From assembly GCA_964531675.1 (NCBI GenBank), contig CAZHFW010000011.1, positions 33,963 to 97,962 on the forward strand: 64,000 bases of DNA. Direction: 5' to 3'. Below the pieces are notes generated by a model. It searched no databases. It saw only the letters and a program-made list of their open reading frames with translations, and was not told the origin of the DNA. Shown piece by piece: positions 26,907 through 34,381 of this stretch. How positions within the stretch are numbered: the first letter of the stretch is position 1; each line of letters opens with the position of its first letter. Made by a program: the position numbers and the translations under genes. The stretch comes from CAZHFW01 sp964531675 (lineage in GTDB: Bacteria; Planctomycetota; Phycisphaerae; Phycisphaerales; UBA1924).

Positions 26907-28664
26907 ATGGCCTCAACCCAAGCAATGCTCGCCGGGATGTCGGGGATCAACACCTTCGCCCGGAACCTCGACGTCATCTCCAACAACATCGCCAACGTCG
27001 GCACCACCGGCTTCAAGGGCAGCCGGATGGTCTTCTCCAACCTCTTCAGCCGGACCATGTCCGAAGGCTCCGCGCCCTCCGATACCTCCGGCGGCACGAA
27101 CCCTTCGCAGTTTGGCTATGGCGTCCGCGTCGGAGGCACCCAGCGCAACATGAACAACGGGCCGATCGCCGCCACTGGCGATTCCCGCGATCTGGCCATC
27201 GACGGCAACGGCTTCTTCGTCGTCAGCCGCGGCGCGGACACCTACTACACCCGCGCCGGCGCCTTCCGCCCCAACGCGGTCGGCAATCTCGCCACGCCCA
27301 ATGGCGAACTGCTCATGGGCTACGGCGTGGACTCCAACTTCAACATCGTCGAGGGCGTCCTCAAGCCCGTCAGCGTCCCCACCGGCGGCCTCACCATCGC
27401 CCAGGCGACCACCGAAGTCCGCATGTCGGGCAATCTGAACGCCGCCGGCGCGATCCCCACGCAAGGCTCCCGCGGCACGATCATGGGCACCGCCACCAAC
27501 GGCCTGCGCCTGATCGCGACCGCCAATCCCCCGCCCAATCCGGGCGACCTCATCGAGACCAACTCGCGCCTGGTTGACATCGAAGACCCGAACGCGCCGG
27601 GGTCCAACAACTCCGCCTTCACCATCGGACAGATCATCGAGCTCAAGGGCGTCGAGAAGGGCTCCATGACCCTCGACTCCGCCCAGCTCACCATCACCGC
27701 GACCACCACGGTCCAGGACATGATGGACTTCTTCAAGCAGGCCATGGGCATCGACTCCTCCGTCGGCGCCAATCCCGACGGCCGCACGCCCGGCGTCACG
27801 CTCGACCCCGCGACCGGCGCGATTACCGTCGTCGGGAACACCGGCACCGTCGATGACCTGACGATCGACACCAGCGACATCCGCCTCCTCGACGCCTCGG
27901 GGACATTCATCGAGTCGCCATTCGTGTCCTCCAAGCAGGCCTCTTCCGATGGTGAGAGCGTCCGCACGACCTACGAGGTCTACGACTCTCTGGGCAATCC
28001 CGTCCAGATCGACGTCACCCTCGTGCTCGACAGCAAGTCCAACTCGGGCACGAGCTGGCGCTACTTCGTCGAGTCGGGCGATTCCTCCGGAGTGCCCCGT
28101 CAGCTCGCGACCGGCACGCTTGCCTTCGACACCTCAGGCCAGCTCACGACCTCCACGCCCATCAGCGTCGACGTCGATCGCTCGGGCACCGGCGCCGCGA
28201 CGCCTTTGACCTTCACGATGTCGTTCTCGGGAGACCGCGACAACGTCACCGCGCTGGCCGATGTGAAGTCCCAGATCGCCGCGACCTATCGCGACGGCAC
28301 GCCGCTGGGCACGCTCGCGAGCTTTGAAGTCGGCGAGGACGGGACCATCTACGGCGCGTTCAGCAACGGCCTGACCCGCACCCTCGGCCAGGTCGTCGTG
28401 TCGACCTTCTCCAATCCAGAAGGACTCGTGGACCTGGGATCGGGCCTCTACCGCGCCGCCGCCAACAGCGGCGCCCCGCAGGTCAAGGCGCCCACGACCC
28501 TGGGCGCGGGCAAGCTCGTCGGCGGCGCTCTGGAAGGCTCCAACGTCGATCTCTCCGAAGAGTTCATCAAGATGATCCTGACCAGCACCGGGTACTCGGC
28601 CAACAGCCGCGTGATCCGCACCGCGGATGAGCTCATGCAGCAGCTCCTGGTCATCGGGCGATAA
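26907..28664 (+). CDS. flgE: Flagellar hook protein FlgE
   Basis: The 585-residue protein has the rod/hook N-terminal motif (LDVISNNIANVGTTGFKGSR), the D1/D2 regions with the FlgE-type YDSLGNPVQIDVTLVLD segment, and the C-terminal coiled coil (VDLSEEFIKMILTSTGYSAN ... TADELMQQLLVIG). It is longer than the E. coli protein (about 400) through extra surface-domain sequence at about residues 130-340. It forms the universal joint. A 61-bp gap precedes it, with GGGAGATTGAAG before the ATG. Confidence 0.96.
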   Translation: MASTQAMLAGMSGINTFARNLDVISNNIANVGTTGFKGSRMVFSNLFSRTMSEGSAPSDTSGGTNPSQFGYGVRVGGTQRNMNNGPIAATGDSRDLAIDGNGFFVVSRGADTYYTRAGAFRPNAVGNLATPNGELLMGYGVDSNFNIVEGVLKPVSVPTGGLTIAQATTEVRMSGNLNAAGAIPTQGSRGTIMGTATNGLRLIATANPPPNPGDLIETNSRLVDIEDPNAPGSNNSAFTIGQIIELKGVEKGSMTLDSAQLTITATTTVQDMMDFFKQAMGIDSSVGANPDGRTPGVTLDPATGAITVVGNTGTVDDLTIDTSDIRLLDASGTFIESPFVSSKQASSDGESVRTTYEVYDSLGNPVQIDVTLVLDSKSNSGTSWRYFVESGDSSGVPRQLATGTLAFDTSGQLTTSTPISVDVDRSGTGAATPLTFTMSFSGDRDNVTALADVKSQIAATYRDGTPLGTLASFEVGEDGTIYGAFSNGLTRTLGQVVVSTFSNPEGLVDLGSGLYRAAANSGAPQVKAPTTLGAGKLVGGALEGSNVDLSEEFIKMILTSTGYSANSRVIRTADELMQQLLVIGR

Positions 28665-28889
28665 CCCCGCGAAGCAAGCGTCCAGTAACCGAGCGACGGG
28701 GCGCCGGTTCAGGCAAGACTGAGGCCTGTTCGGACCGGAAATCCGCGCCCCGCCATCCCGCTGGTTTTCCCGATCCATCCGGGCGTTCCGAACGCCGAAG
28801 AGTCATCCGTGCGGCACGAGGCCGCGGACGCCGGGACTGCGCTGTGTTGCGCGCACGAACCGGCTTTGCCAAGCACGGAGCGTGTGGCG

Positions 28890-29432
28890 ATGGCTCAGGA
28901 GCAAGCGGACAAGAAGGCTGAAGGGGCGCCCGCCGAGGCCGCCAAGAAGAAGTCCCCGATCAAGGCGATTGCGATCGTCGCGGTCCTCATGCTCGTGGAG
29001 GCTGTGGGCGTCTTCATGGTCGTCGGCATGACCAGCAAGAAGCCCGCCGAGGCGGAGGCCAAGTCCCTTGAGGGGCACGCCGAGGCCGATGGCGAGGCTC
29101 AGGTCGAGATCCCCCTCATCGAGGAGAAGTTCCAGAACATGTCCACCGGGCGTGTCTGGGTCTGGGATTCGGCCCTGGTCCTGAAGGTCAAGAAGAAGAA
29201 CGAGGAGTTCGTCAGCGGCCAGCTCGACGCTCGCTCGGCCGAGATCAAGGAAGGCATCTCGATGATCTTCCGCCGTGCTCAGCACAGCCAGCTGAAGGAG
29301 CCCGGCCTGGAGACCATCAACCGCCTGCTCCTGGCGTACGTCAATAAAACTCTTGGGCCCGATGCCGAGGGACTCAACCGCGTTGAGCGTGTGCTGATCC
29401 CCAAGTGCAAGGGCTTCCCGGCGGACTTCTAA
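28890..29432 (+). CDS. fliL: FliL-like basal body protein
   Basis: The ATG at 28890 (GGAG ten bases upstream) gives 180 residues. A basic N-terminal tail leads to one membrane helix (about 25-47), and a periplasmic domain follows with the FliL-like IKEGISMIFRRAQHSQLKEP and INRLLLAYVNKTLG helix-strand pattern. FliL surrounds the stator units. The 225 bases between flgE and fliL hold no gene that I can support. Sequence similarity is moderate; position supports the call. Confidence 0.8.
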   Translation: MAQEQADKKAEGAPAEAAKKKSPIKAIAIVAVLMLVEAVGVFMVVGMTSKKPAEAEAKSLEGHAEADGEAQVEIPLIEEKFQNMSTGRVWVWDSALVLKVKKKNEEFVSGQLDARSAEIKEGISMIFRRAQHSQLKEPGLETINRLLLAYVNKTLGPDAEGLNRVERVLIPKCKGFPADF

Positions 29433-29465
29433 CTACCTGTAGTGGTCCGGGTGCCCGGCCTCGCG

Positions 29466-29512
29466 CCGGGCGCGCAGAAAGCGCGCAAGTTGCGCGCTTT
29501 CTGCGCGCCCGG
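29466..29512. repeat. 47-bp perfect palindrome in the fliL-fliN gap
   Basis: Arms of 23 bases (29466-29488 and 29490-29512) are exact reverse complements around a single G at 29489. The arm begins CCGGGCGCGCAGAAAG. It lies 34 bases after the fliL stop and 134 bases before the fliN start. It could act as an intrinsic hairpin at the fliL mRNA 3' end; no T tract follows. This is the position where fliM is usually found. Confidence 0.95.
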
Positions 29513-29646
29513 ACCTGTCGAGACTTGCGCCGAAAACTCATGCTGACGCGCCAGGGTGTCCGATCCCGACCTTGCCGGACGGTGTGCCGCTGTTGTCGCG
29601 CGCAAGGATTGCGCGCCGCGGCCCACCTGCGGGAAGCGAGGCAAGG

Positions 29647-30216
29647 ATGGCCGAGCAGGACCCCAATCAGATCCCCCCGGAGCAGCCCGCCGAGGGCGGC
29701 TCACCCGGGAACGCCGCGGGACAACCCGCGTCCGAGGCCCCCAAGCCTCTCTCGCCCGCCGATGCGCTGGCTGAGGCGGCCCTCAAGGCTGCTCAGGAAG
29801 CGGTCAGTTCGCTCTCGGGCGATCTGAACGCCAATGCTGCGGTCGGCTCGGGCGTCGCCTTCAGCGACGATGGCGAGTCGGTCGACGCGCCTCCGGTGCA
29901 GCAGTTCCCCTTGCCCGCGTTCACCGGCGCAGCTCCGCCCGCGGTGCCCAAGGGCATCGACCTGCTCAACGACGTCAACCTGCACGTCAAGATCGAGCTC
30001 GGCCGCACACGCATGCTCATCGAGGACGTCCTCAAGCTCGGCGAGGGCGCGGTGGTTGAACTCGACAAGCTCGCGGGCGACCCGGTCGACGTCTACGTCA
30101 ACGACCGCCACATCGCGCGCGGCGAAGTGCTCGTGCTCAACGACAACTTCTGCGTGCGCATCAACGAGATCGTCAAGGGCGGCCCGGAGACCGAGGGCGT
30201 CGCCAAAGCCGGCTGA
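29647..30216 (+). CDS. fliN: Flagellar motor switch protein FliN
   Basis: The ATG at 29647 follows GAGGCAAGG and gives 189 residues. The upstream frame extension to 29572 is not needed. A disordered proline/alanine-rich N-terminal half (about 1-100) precedes the SpoA/FliN core: LNDVNLHVKIELGRTRMLIE, then VVELDKLAGDPVDVYVND and the end strand FCVRINEIV. FliN forms the bottom of the C ring with FliM and binds FliH cargo. The long N-terminal extension resembles FliY-type proteins but carries no CheC domain. Confidence 0.95.
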   Translation: MAEQDPNQIPPEQPAEGGSPGNAAGQPASEAPKPLSPADALAEAALKAAQEAVSSLSGDLNANAAVGSGVAFSDDGESVDAPPVQQFPLPAFTGAAPPAVPKGIDLLNDVNLHVKIELGRTRMLIEDVLKLGEGAVVELDKLAGDPVDVYVNDRHIARGEVLVLNDNFCVRINEIVKGGPETEGVAKAG

Positions 30217-30273
30217 TCGGGCGTTTCGTGGGGTGCGGCGCGGAGCGCCGCTCATCGTGCCAGGAAGGCGTGC

Positions 30274-31194
30274 ATGCGTCGTTCGTCGCCTCTGTTCCTC
30301 GGGATCCTCTCCGCCACGCTGATGGCTCTCGGCGCGGGCGCGGACATCGCCGGGCCGGCGTTGCCTGAAGTCCCGGCTCCGGTTGCACAGCCAGCTGCCA
30401 AGCCAACCGCTCAGGTCGCGGAAGTTGCGAAGAACCCGGCCCCTTCGCCAGCCGCGACCGCGTCGGCGGTGCCTGCCACTGAGCGTCGCTCGCTCGGCGC
30501 TCCCAAGTCCTCCGCCTTGCTGCAGTCTGCTCCCGCGGGCGAAGCCTCGCCCAAGTCCTCGGCCAGCTCCAGCCTGCTTCAGGCGGGCTCCTGGGAGCGG
30601 ACCGTGCTCTCGCTGGCTGCGGTCCTCGGCCTGATGCTCGTCGTGATGAGGCTCATACGCCGCTACGCCGGTGCGCAAGGTCTGGCCGGCGCGATGGGCG
30701 CGGGCGGACGGGCGCCGTCGGGCGTGCTCGAGGTCCTCGGTCGCTACCCGATCGCGCGTGGCCAGATGCTCGTGCTGCTCCGTCTCGACCGGCGCGTGCT
30801 GCTCTGCTGCCACACCCGCGGCGGCAAGCTCGGCATGGGCGGCGGGATGACCGTGCTCACCGAGCTGACCGATCCCGAAGAAGTCGCGACGATCCTCGTC
30901 AAGACCCGCGACGTCGCCTCCGAGTCCATCGCGCAGCGCTTCCAGGCGATCCTGTCCCGCTCCGAGCATGACGCGGATCGCGCGCTGGCCCATGCGGTTC
31001 CGGCGCGTGATCAGGCCTCGCCCAAGTCCCTTCCCAAGGGCGAAGCGGGCCGTGCGGCGGCCTACGGCCTGGACGTCGTCGATCGCCCCGCCCGCCAGCT
31101 CCGCTCCGCTCCGACGCCCTCGACGGGCGCGGACGCTGCCGACGCCATCCGCCGTCGCCTCGCGGCGATGCGAGCCCAAGGGGTGACCGCGTGA
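30274..31194 (+). CDS. fliO: Flagellar export gate accessory protein FliO
   Basis: The ATG at 30274 has AGGAAGG before it. The 306-residue protein has a signal-like N-terminus, an alanine/proline-rich stretch, one membrane helix (about 107-126, VLSLAAVLGLMLVVMRLI) and a cytoplasmic FliO domain (SGVLEVLGRYPIARGQMLVL, then DRRVLLCCHTRGGK). FliO helps assemble the FliP ring. The last 80 residues are an extra tail. The stop overlaps fliP by four bases (GTGA). Confidence 0.88.
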   Translation: MRRSSPLFLGILSATLMALGAGADIAGPALPEVPAPVAQPAAKPTAQVAEVAKNPAPSPAATASAVPATERRSLGAPKSSALLQSAPAGEASPKSSASSSLLQAGSWERTVLSLAAVLGLMLVVMRLIRRYAGAQGLAGAMGAGGRAPSGVLEVLGRYPIARGQMLVLLRLDRRVLLCCHTRGGKLGMGGGMTVLTELTDPEEVATILVKTRDVASESIAQRFQAILSRSEHDADRALAHAVPARDQASPKSLPKGEAGRAAAYGLDVVDRPARQLRSAPTPSTGADAADAIRRRLAAMRAQGVTA

Positions 31195-32186
31195 GCCAGC
31201 TCCTTCGCCTCACTACAGGCTTGCTCGCGTGGTTTCTGGTCCTCGCGATGTCGTCTGCGGCGCTGGGGCAGAGCTTCGGCCCGCCTTTGCCGACGATCCG
31301 TGACGGCCGGGCGGTCTCCCCTGATCTGGAATCGCCCCTCATTCCCGCGCTGAACCCCGATGAAGCGATCGGTTCGCCTTCGGGTCTCAATCCGATCGAC
31401 GTGCTGACGAGCGCTTCGCGCTTCCTCCCGGGCGGGCAGGAAGGTTCGGGACCGGGCGCGGATCGCCGCGGGCTTTCCTCCGCGGTAAGCGTGATGCTGC
31501 TGCTCACGGTCATCACGCTGATCCCGTCGATCATGCTGATGTGCACGTGCTTCGTGCGCATCCTGATCGTGCTGGGGCTGCTGAAGCAGGCGATCGGCGC
31601 GCAGTCGATCCCTCCGCCGCAGGTCATCACCGCGCTGGCGATGTTCATGACGATGCTCGTCATGCAGCCCACGGTCGACCGGATCTACAAGGAAGCGGTG
31701 GTTCCCTACCAGCAGAACCAGTTCGCGGATCACGAGCAGCTCTGGAACGCCGCCAAGCAGCCCATCCGTGATTTCATGTTCGAGCAGATCGACCGAACGG
31801 GAAACTGGTCGAGCCTGTACATGGTGCTCAACTACCGCGGCGTGGACACGAGCGATCCCGCCAAGCTCACCCGCGCCGACGTGGACATGGTGGCGCTGAT
31901 CCCCGCGTTCATGCTCTCCGAGCTCAAGACCGCCTTCCTGATGGGCTTCAAGCTCTATCTGCCCTTCCTGGTCATCGACATGGTGATCAGCGCGATCCTG
32001 ATCAGCATGAGCATGATGATGCTCCCGCCGGTGCTCATCTCGCTGCCCTTCAAGATTCTGCTCTTCGTGCTCGTGGATGGCTGGGAGCTGGTGGTGGGCG
32101 GGCTCATGTCGAGCTTCGGGTCTCCCGCGGGGGCCGAACGGGTGTCGATGCTGCTCGACACCGGACGAACACTGGGGCTCTGCTGA
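31191..32186 (+). CDS. fliP: Flagellar export gate protein FliP
   Basis: The GTG start gives 331 residues, about 85 longer than typical FliP because a signal peptide is followed by an extra linker of about 70 residues. The FliP core is intact: FVRILIVLGLLKQAIGAQSI, the conserved MFMTMLVMQPTVDRIYKEAV and the C-terminal membrane hairpin (LPFLVIDMVISAILISMSMM). Five FliP subunits form the export pore with FliQ and FliR. It overlaps fliO. Confidence 0.96.
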   Translation: MSQLLRLTTGLLAWFLVLAMSSAALGQSFGPPLPTIRDGRAVSPDLESPLIPALNPDEAIGSPSGLNPIDVLTSASRFLPGGQEGSGPGADRRGLSSAVSVMLLLTVITLIPSIMLMCTCFVRILIVLGLLKQAIGAQSIPPPQVITALAMFMTMLVMQPTVDRIYKEAVVPYQQNQFADHEQLWNAAKQPIRDFMFEQIDRTGNWSSLYMVLNYRGVDTSDPAKLTRADVDMVALIPAFMLSELKTAFLMGFKLYLPFLVIDMVISAILISMSMMMLPPVLISLPFKILLFVLVDGWELVVGGLMSSFGSPAGAERVSMLLDTGRTLGLC

Positions 32187-32198
32187 CGGAACCGACGC

Positions 32199-32462
32199 AT
32201 GAACTACGACGCGACCAGTGTGGAACTCATCAGGCAGACGCTCATCGTCGCGCTCAAGATCGCCGCGCCCATCCTGGTCGCGGGCGTGGTCTTCGGGCTG
32301 ATCATCAGCATCGCCCAGTCGGTCACCTCGATCCAGGACCAGACCATCTCGACGGTTCCCAAGATCATCATCATGGTCGCTGCCGCGATCGTGCTTCTGC
32401 CCTGGATCGTTCAGCGCCTCATGGACTTCGCCGCCGGCCTGCTCAGCTTTGGCATCACCTGA
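32199..32462 (+). CDS. fliQ: Flagellar export gate protein FliQ
   Basis: The 87-residue protein has two membrane helices (about 16-38 and 50-74) separated by QSVTSIQDQTISTVPKI, the FliQ signature. Length and pattern are exactly those of the family. It packs around the FliP-FliR pore. It lies 12 bases after fliP and 6 bases before fliR. Confidence 0.97.
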   Translation: MNYDATSVELIRQTLIVALKIAAPILVAGVVFGLIISIAQSVTSIQDQTISTVPKIIIMVAAAIVLLPWIVQRLMDFAAGLLSFGIT

Positions 32463-32468
32463 CCCCCG

Positions 32469-33260
32469 ATGATTCCCGACCCGGTCATCTCGCACCTCTT
32501 GCCCTACCTGATGGTGGTGTTCCGCCTGTCGGGGCTCTTCCTGCTCGCGCCGTACATCAGCGGCGTCGCGGTGCCCGCGCGGGCCCGCATCCTGCTGGTC
32601 GTCATCACCGGCGCGTGCGTCTATCCGATCATCCCGCCGTCCATGCAAGGCCACTTCGCGGGCGACCTCTCGCTGCTGGGGCTGATTCCCGCGGTGGTGG
32701 GGGAGCTTCTCATCGGCGCGATCGTGGGCTTCATCGCCTCGCTCCCGCTCATGAGCCTGGAGTCCGCGGGAACGCTCATCGGCCAGCAGATGGGCTTCGG
32801 CCTGGCCCGTGTCTACAACCCCGAAGCGGACTTCGACGCGGACCTCATCGGTCAGCTTCTCTTCTACCTCGGGGGCGGCGCGTTCATGGCGATGGGCGGG
32901 CTTGAGGCCATGTTCCTGGGCGTCATCCGCACCTTCGAGCATGTTCCCGCCGGAGGCCTCTCCTTCGCGCAGATCCCCATGGACACGATCGTGGGGACCC
33001 TTGCTGCGGGGTTTGAGCTTGCCCTCCGCGTCTCCGCGCCGGTGACGGGCATCATATTCCTGCTCGTGATCCTCTTCGGCGCGGTGGGCAAGACGATGCC
33101 CCAGATCAACATCATGTCGGTGGGCTTCACGATCAAGATCGTCGCGGGTCTCTCCATCCTCACGCTGGCGATCCACGCGATCGACCACGCCGCGGGCGGA
33201 GAAGTCGGCCGGGTGATGCGTCAGCTTCTCAAGTGGTCCGCGGAGATCAGGCCAATCTGA
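32469..33260 (+). CDS. fliR: Flagellar export gate protein FliR
   Basis: The 263-residue protein is almost wholly hydrophobic with six or more membrane segments. The start (VFRLSGLFLLAPYISG), the central GELLIGAIVGFIASLPL and the SAGTLIGQQMGFGLARVYNP segment match FliR. It completes the FliP5-FliQ4-FliR1 core. The flhB start follows after 18 bases with GAGGGAGG between them. Confidence 0.96.
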   Translation: MIPDPVISHLLPYLMVVFRLSGLFLLAPYISGVAVPARARILLVVITGACVYPIIPPSMQGHFAGDLSLLGLIPAVVGELLIGAIVGFIASLPLMSLESAGTLIGQQMGFGLARVYNPEADFDADLIGQLLFYLGGGAFMAMGGLEAMFLGVIRTFEHVPAGGLSFAQIPMDTIVGTLAAGFELALRVSAPVTGIIFLLVILFGAVGKTMPQINIMSVGFTIKIVAGLSILTLAIHAIDHAAGGEVGRVMRQLLKWSAEIRPI

Positions 33261-33278
33261 GGGAGGGTCAGTCGGGCG

Positions 33279-34346
33279 ATGGCGGAGGACATGGGCGAAA
33301 AGACCGAGGCACCATCCGGGCGCAGGCTCGGACAAGCCCGCGAACGCGGCCAGGTGGTCAAGTCGACCGAACTGGCCGGCGCGATCGATCTGATCGGCGC
33401 CACGGTCCTGCTCGTCTTCTTCGGCGGCCCCCTGGTCGCGGCCCTGGGCAAGATGATGCGGCGCATGCTCGAAGCCCACGCCTCGATCGACACGCCCGAT
33501 CTCCACGCGGTGCACGTCATGCTCCTGGACGCGGGCGGAGACACGCTCGTCGCTGCGGCGCCGCTCATCGCCGCGATCGTGCTGGTCGCGTGCCTTTCCC
33601 AGCTCGTTCAGGTCGGATTCCTCTTCACGACCGAGCCCCTGGCGCCCAAGTTCAACCGGCTCGATCCCATCTCTGGATTCAAGCGGCTCTTCGGCCTCCG
33701 AGGCGTCGTCAAGACGCTCATCAACACGTCCAAGGTCGTTCTGATCCTCATCGTCGGCGCTTCGGTGATCTTCGGCGTCCTCACCGAAGTCATCTCGCTC
33801 CCGAATCTGCCCATGGCGGCGGCGCTCCGCGAGGTCCTGGCCCTGGGCGGCAAGCTGGCCGCGTGGCTCCTGATCATCATGCTCGTCCTGGGCGTGATCG
33901 ACTACGCCTACCAGCGCTGGCAGTTCATGAAGGACCTCCGCATGACCAAGCAGGAGGTCAAGGAAGAGCGCAAGGACATGGAAGGCGATCCCGAGATCAA
34001 GGGAAAACGTCTCCGCATGGCCCGCGAGATCGCGCTCCAGCGCGTCAACTCCGCGGTCCCCAACGCGGACGTGATCGTCACCAACCCCACGCACTTCTCC
34101 GTCGCGATCAAGTACGACGAAAAGACCATGCGGGCCCCGGTCGTGGTCGCCAAGGGTGTGGACGAGATCGCGCTGCGCATCCGTCAGGTGGCTCGCAACA
34201 ACGACGTCGCCATCGTTGAGCGTCCGCCCCTGGCCCGAGCGATCTACTACGGCGTGGACGTGGGCCACGAGATCTCACCCGAACACTACCAGGCGGTCGC
34301 GGAAATCCTCGCGTACGTCTACCGCCTCGAAGCCCAGGCCGCCTGA
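33279..34346 (+). CDS. flhB: Flagellar export specificity switch protein FlhB
   Basis: The 355-residue protein has the family start (EKTEAPSGRRLGQARERGQV), four membrane helices and the autocleavage motif NPTH (residues 269-272) with the following FSVAIKYDEKTMRAPVVVAK strand. Cleavage between N and P lets FliK switch the export apparatus from hook to filament substrates. The C-terminal EISPEHYQAVAEILAYVYRL end is complete. Confidence 0.97.
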   Translation: MAEDMGEKTEAPSGRRLGQARERGQVVKSTELAGAIDLIGATVLLVFFGGPLVAALGKMMRRMLEAHASIDTPDLHAVHVMLLDAGGDTLVAAAPLIAAIVLVACLSQLVQVGFLFTTEPLAPKFNRLDPISGFKRLFGLRGVVKTLINTSKVVLILIVGASVIFGVLTEVISLPNLPMAAALREVLALGGKLAAWLLIIMLVLGVIDYAYQRWQFMKDLRMTKQEVKEERKDMEGDPEIKGKRLRMAREIALQRVNSAVPNADVIVTNPTHFSVAIKYDEKTMRAPVVVAKGVDEIALRIRQVARNNDVAIVERPPLARAIYYGVDVGHEISPEHYQAVAEILAYVYRLEAQAA

Positions 34347-34381
34347 TCCCGAGCACGCACTTTTTCGGAACCTGAAACCCC

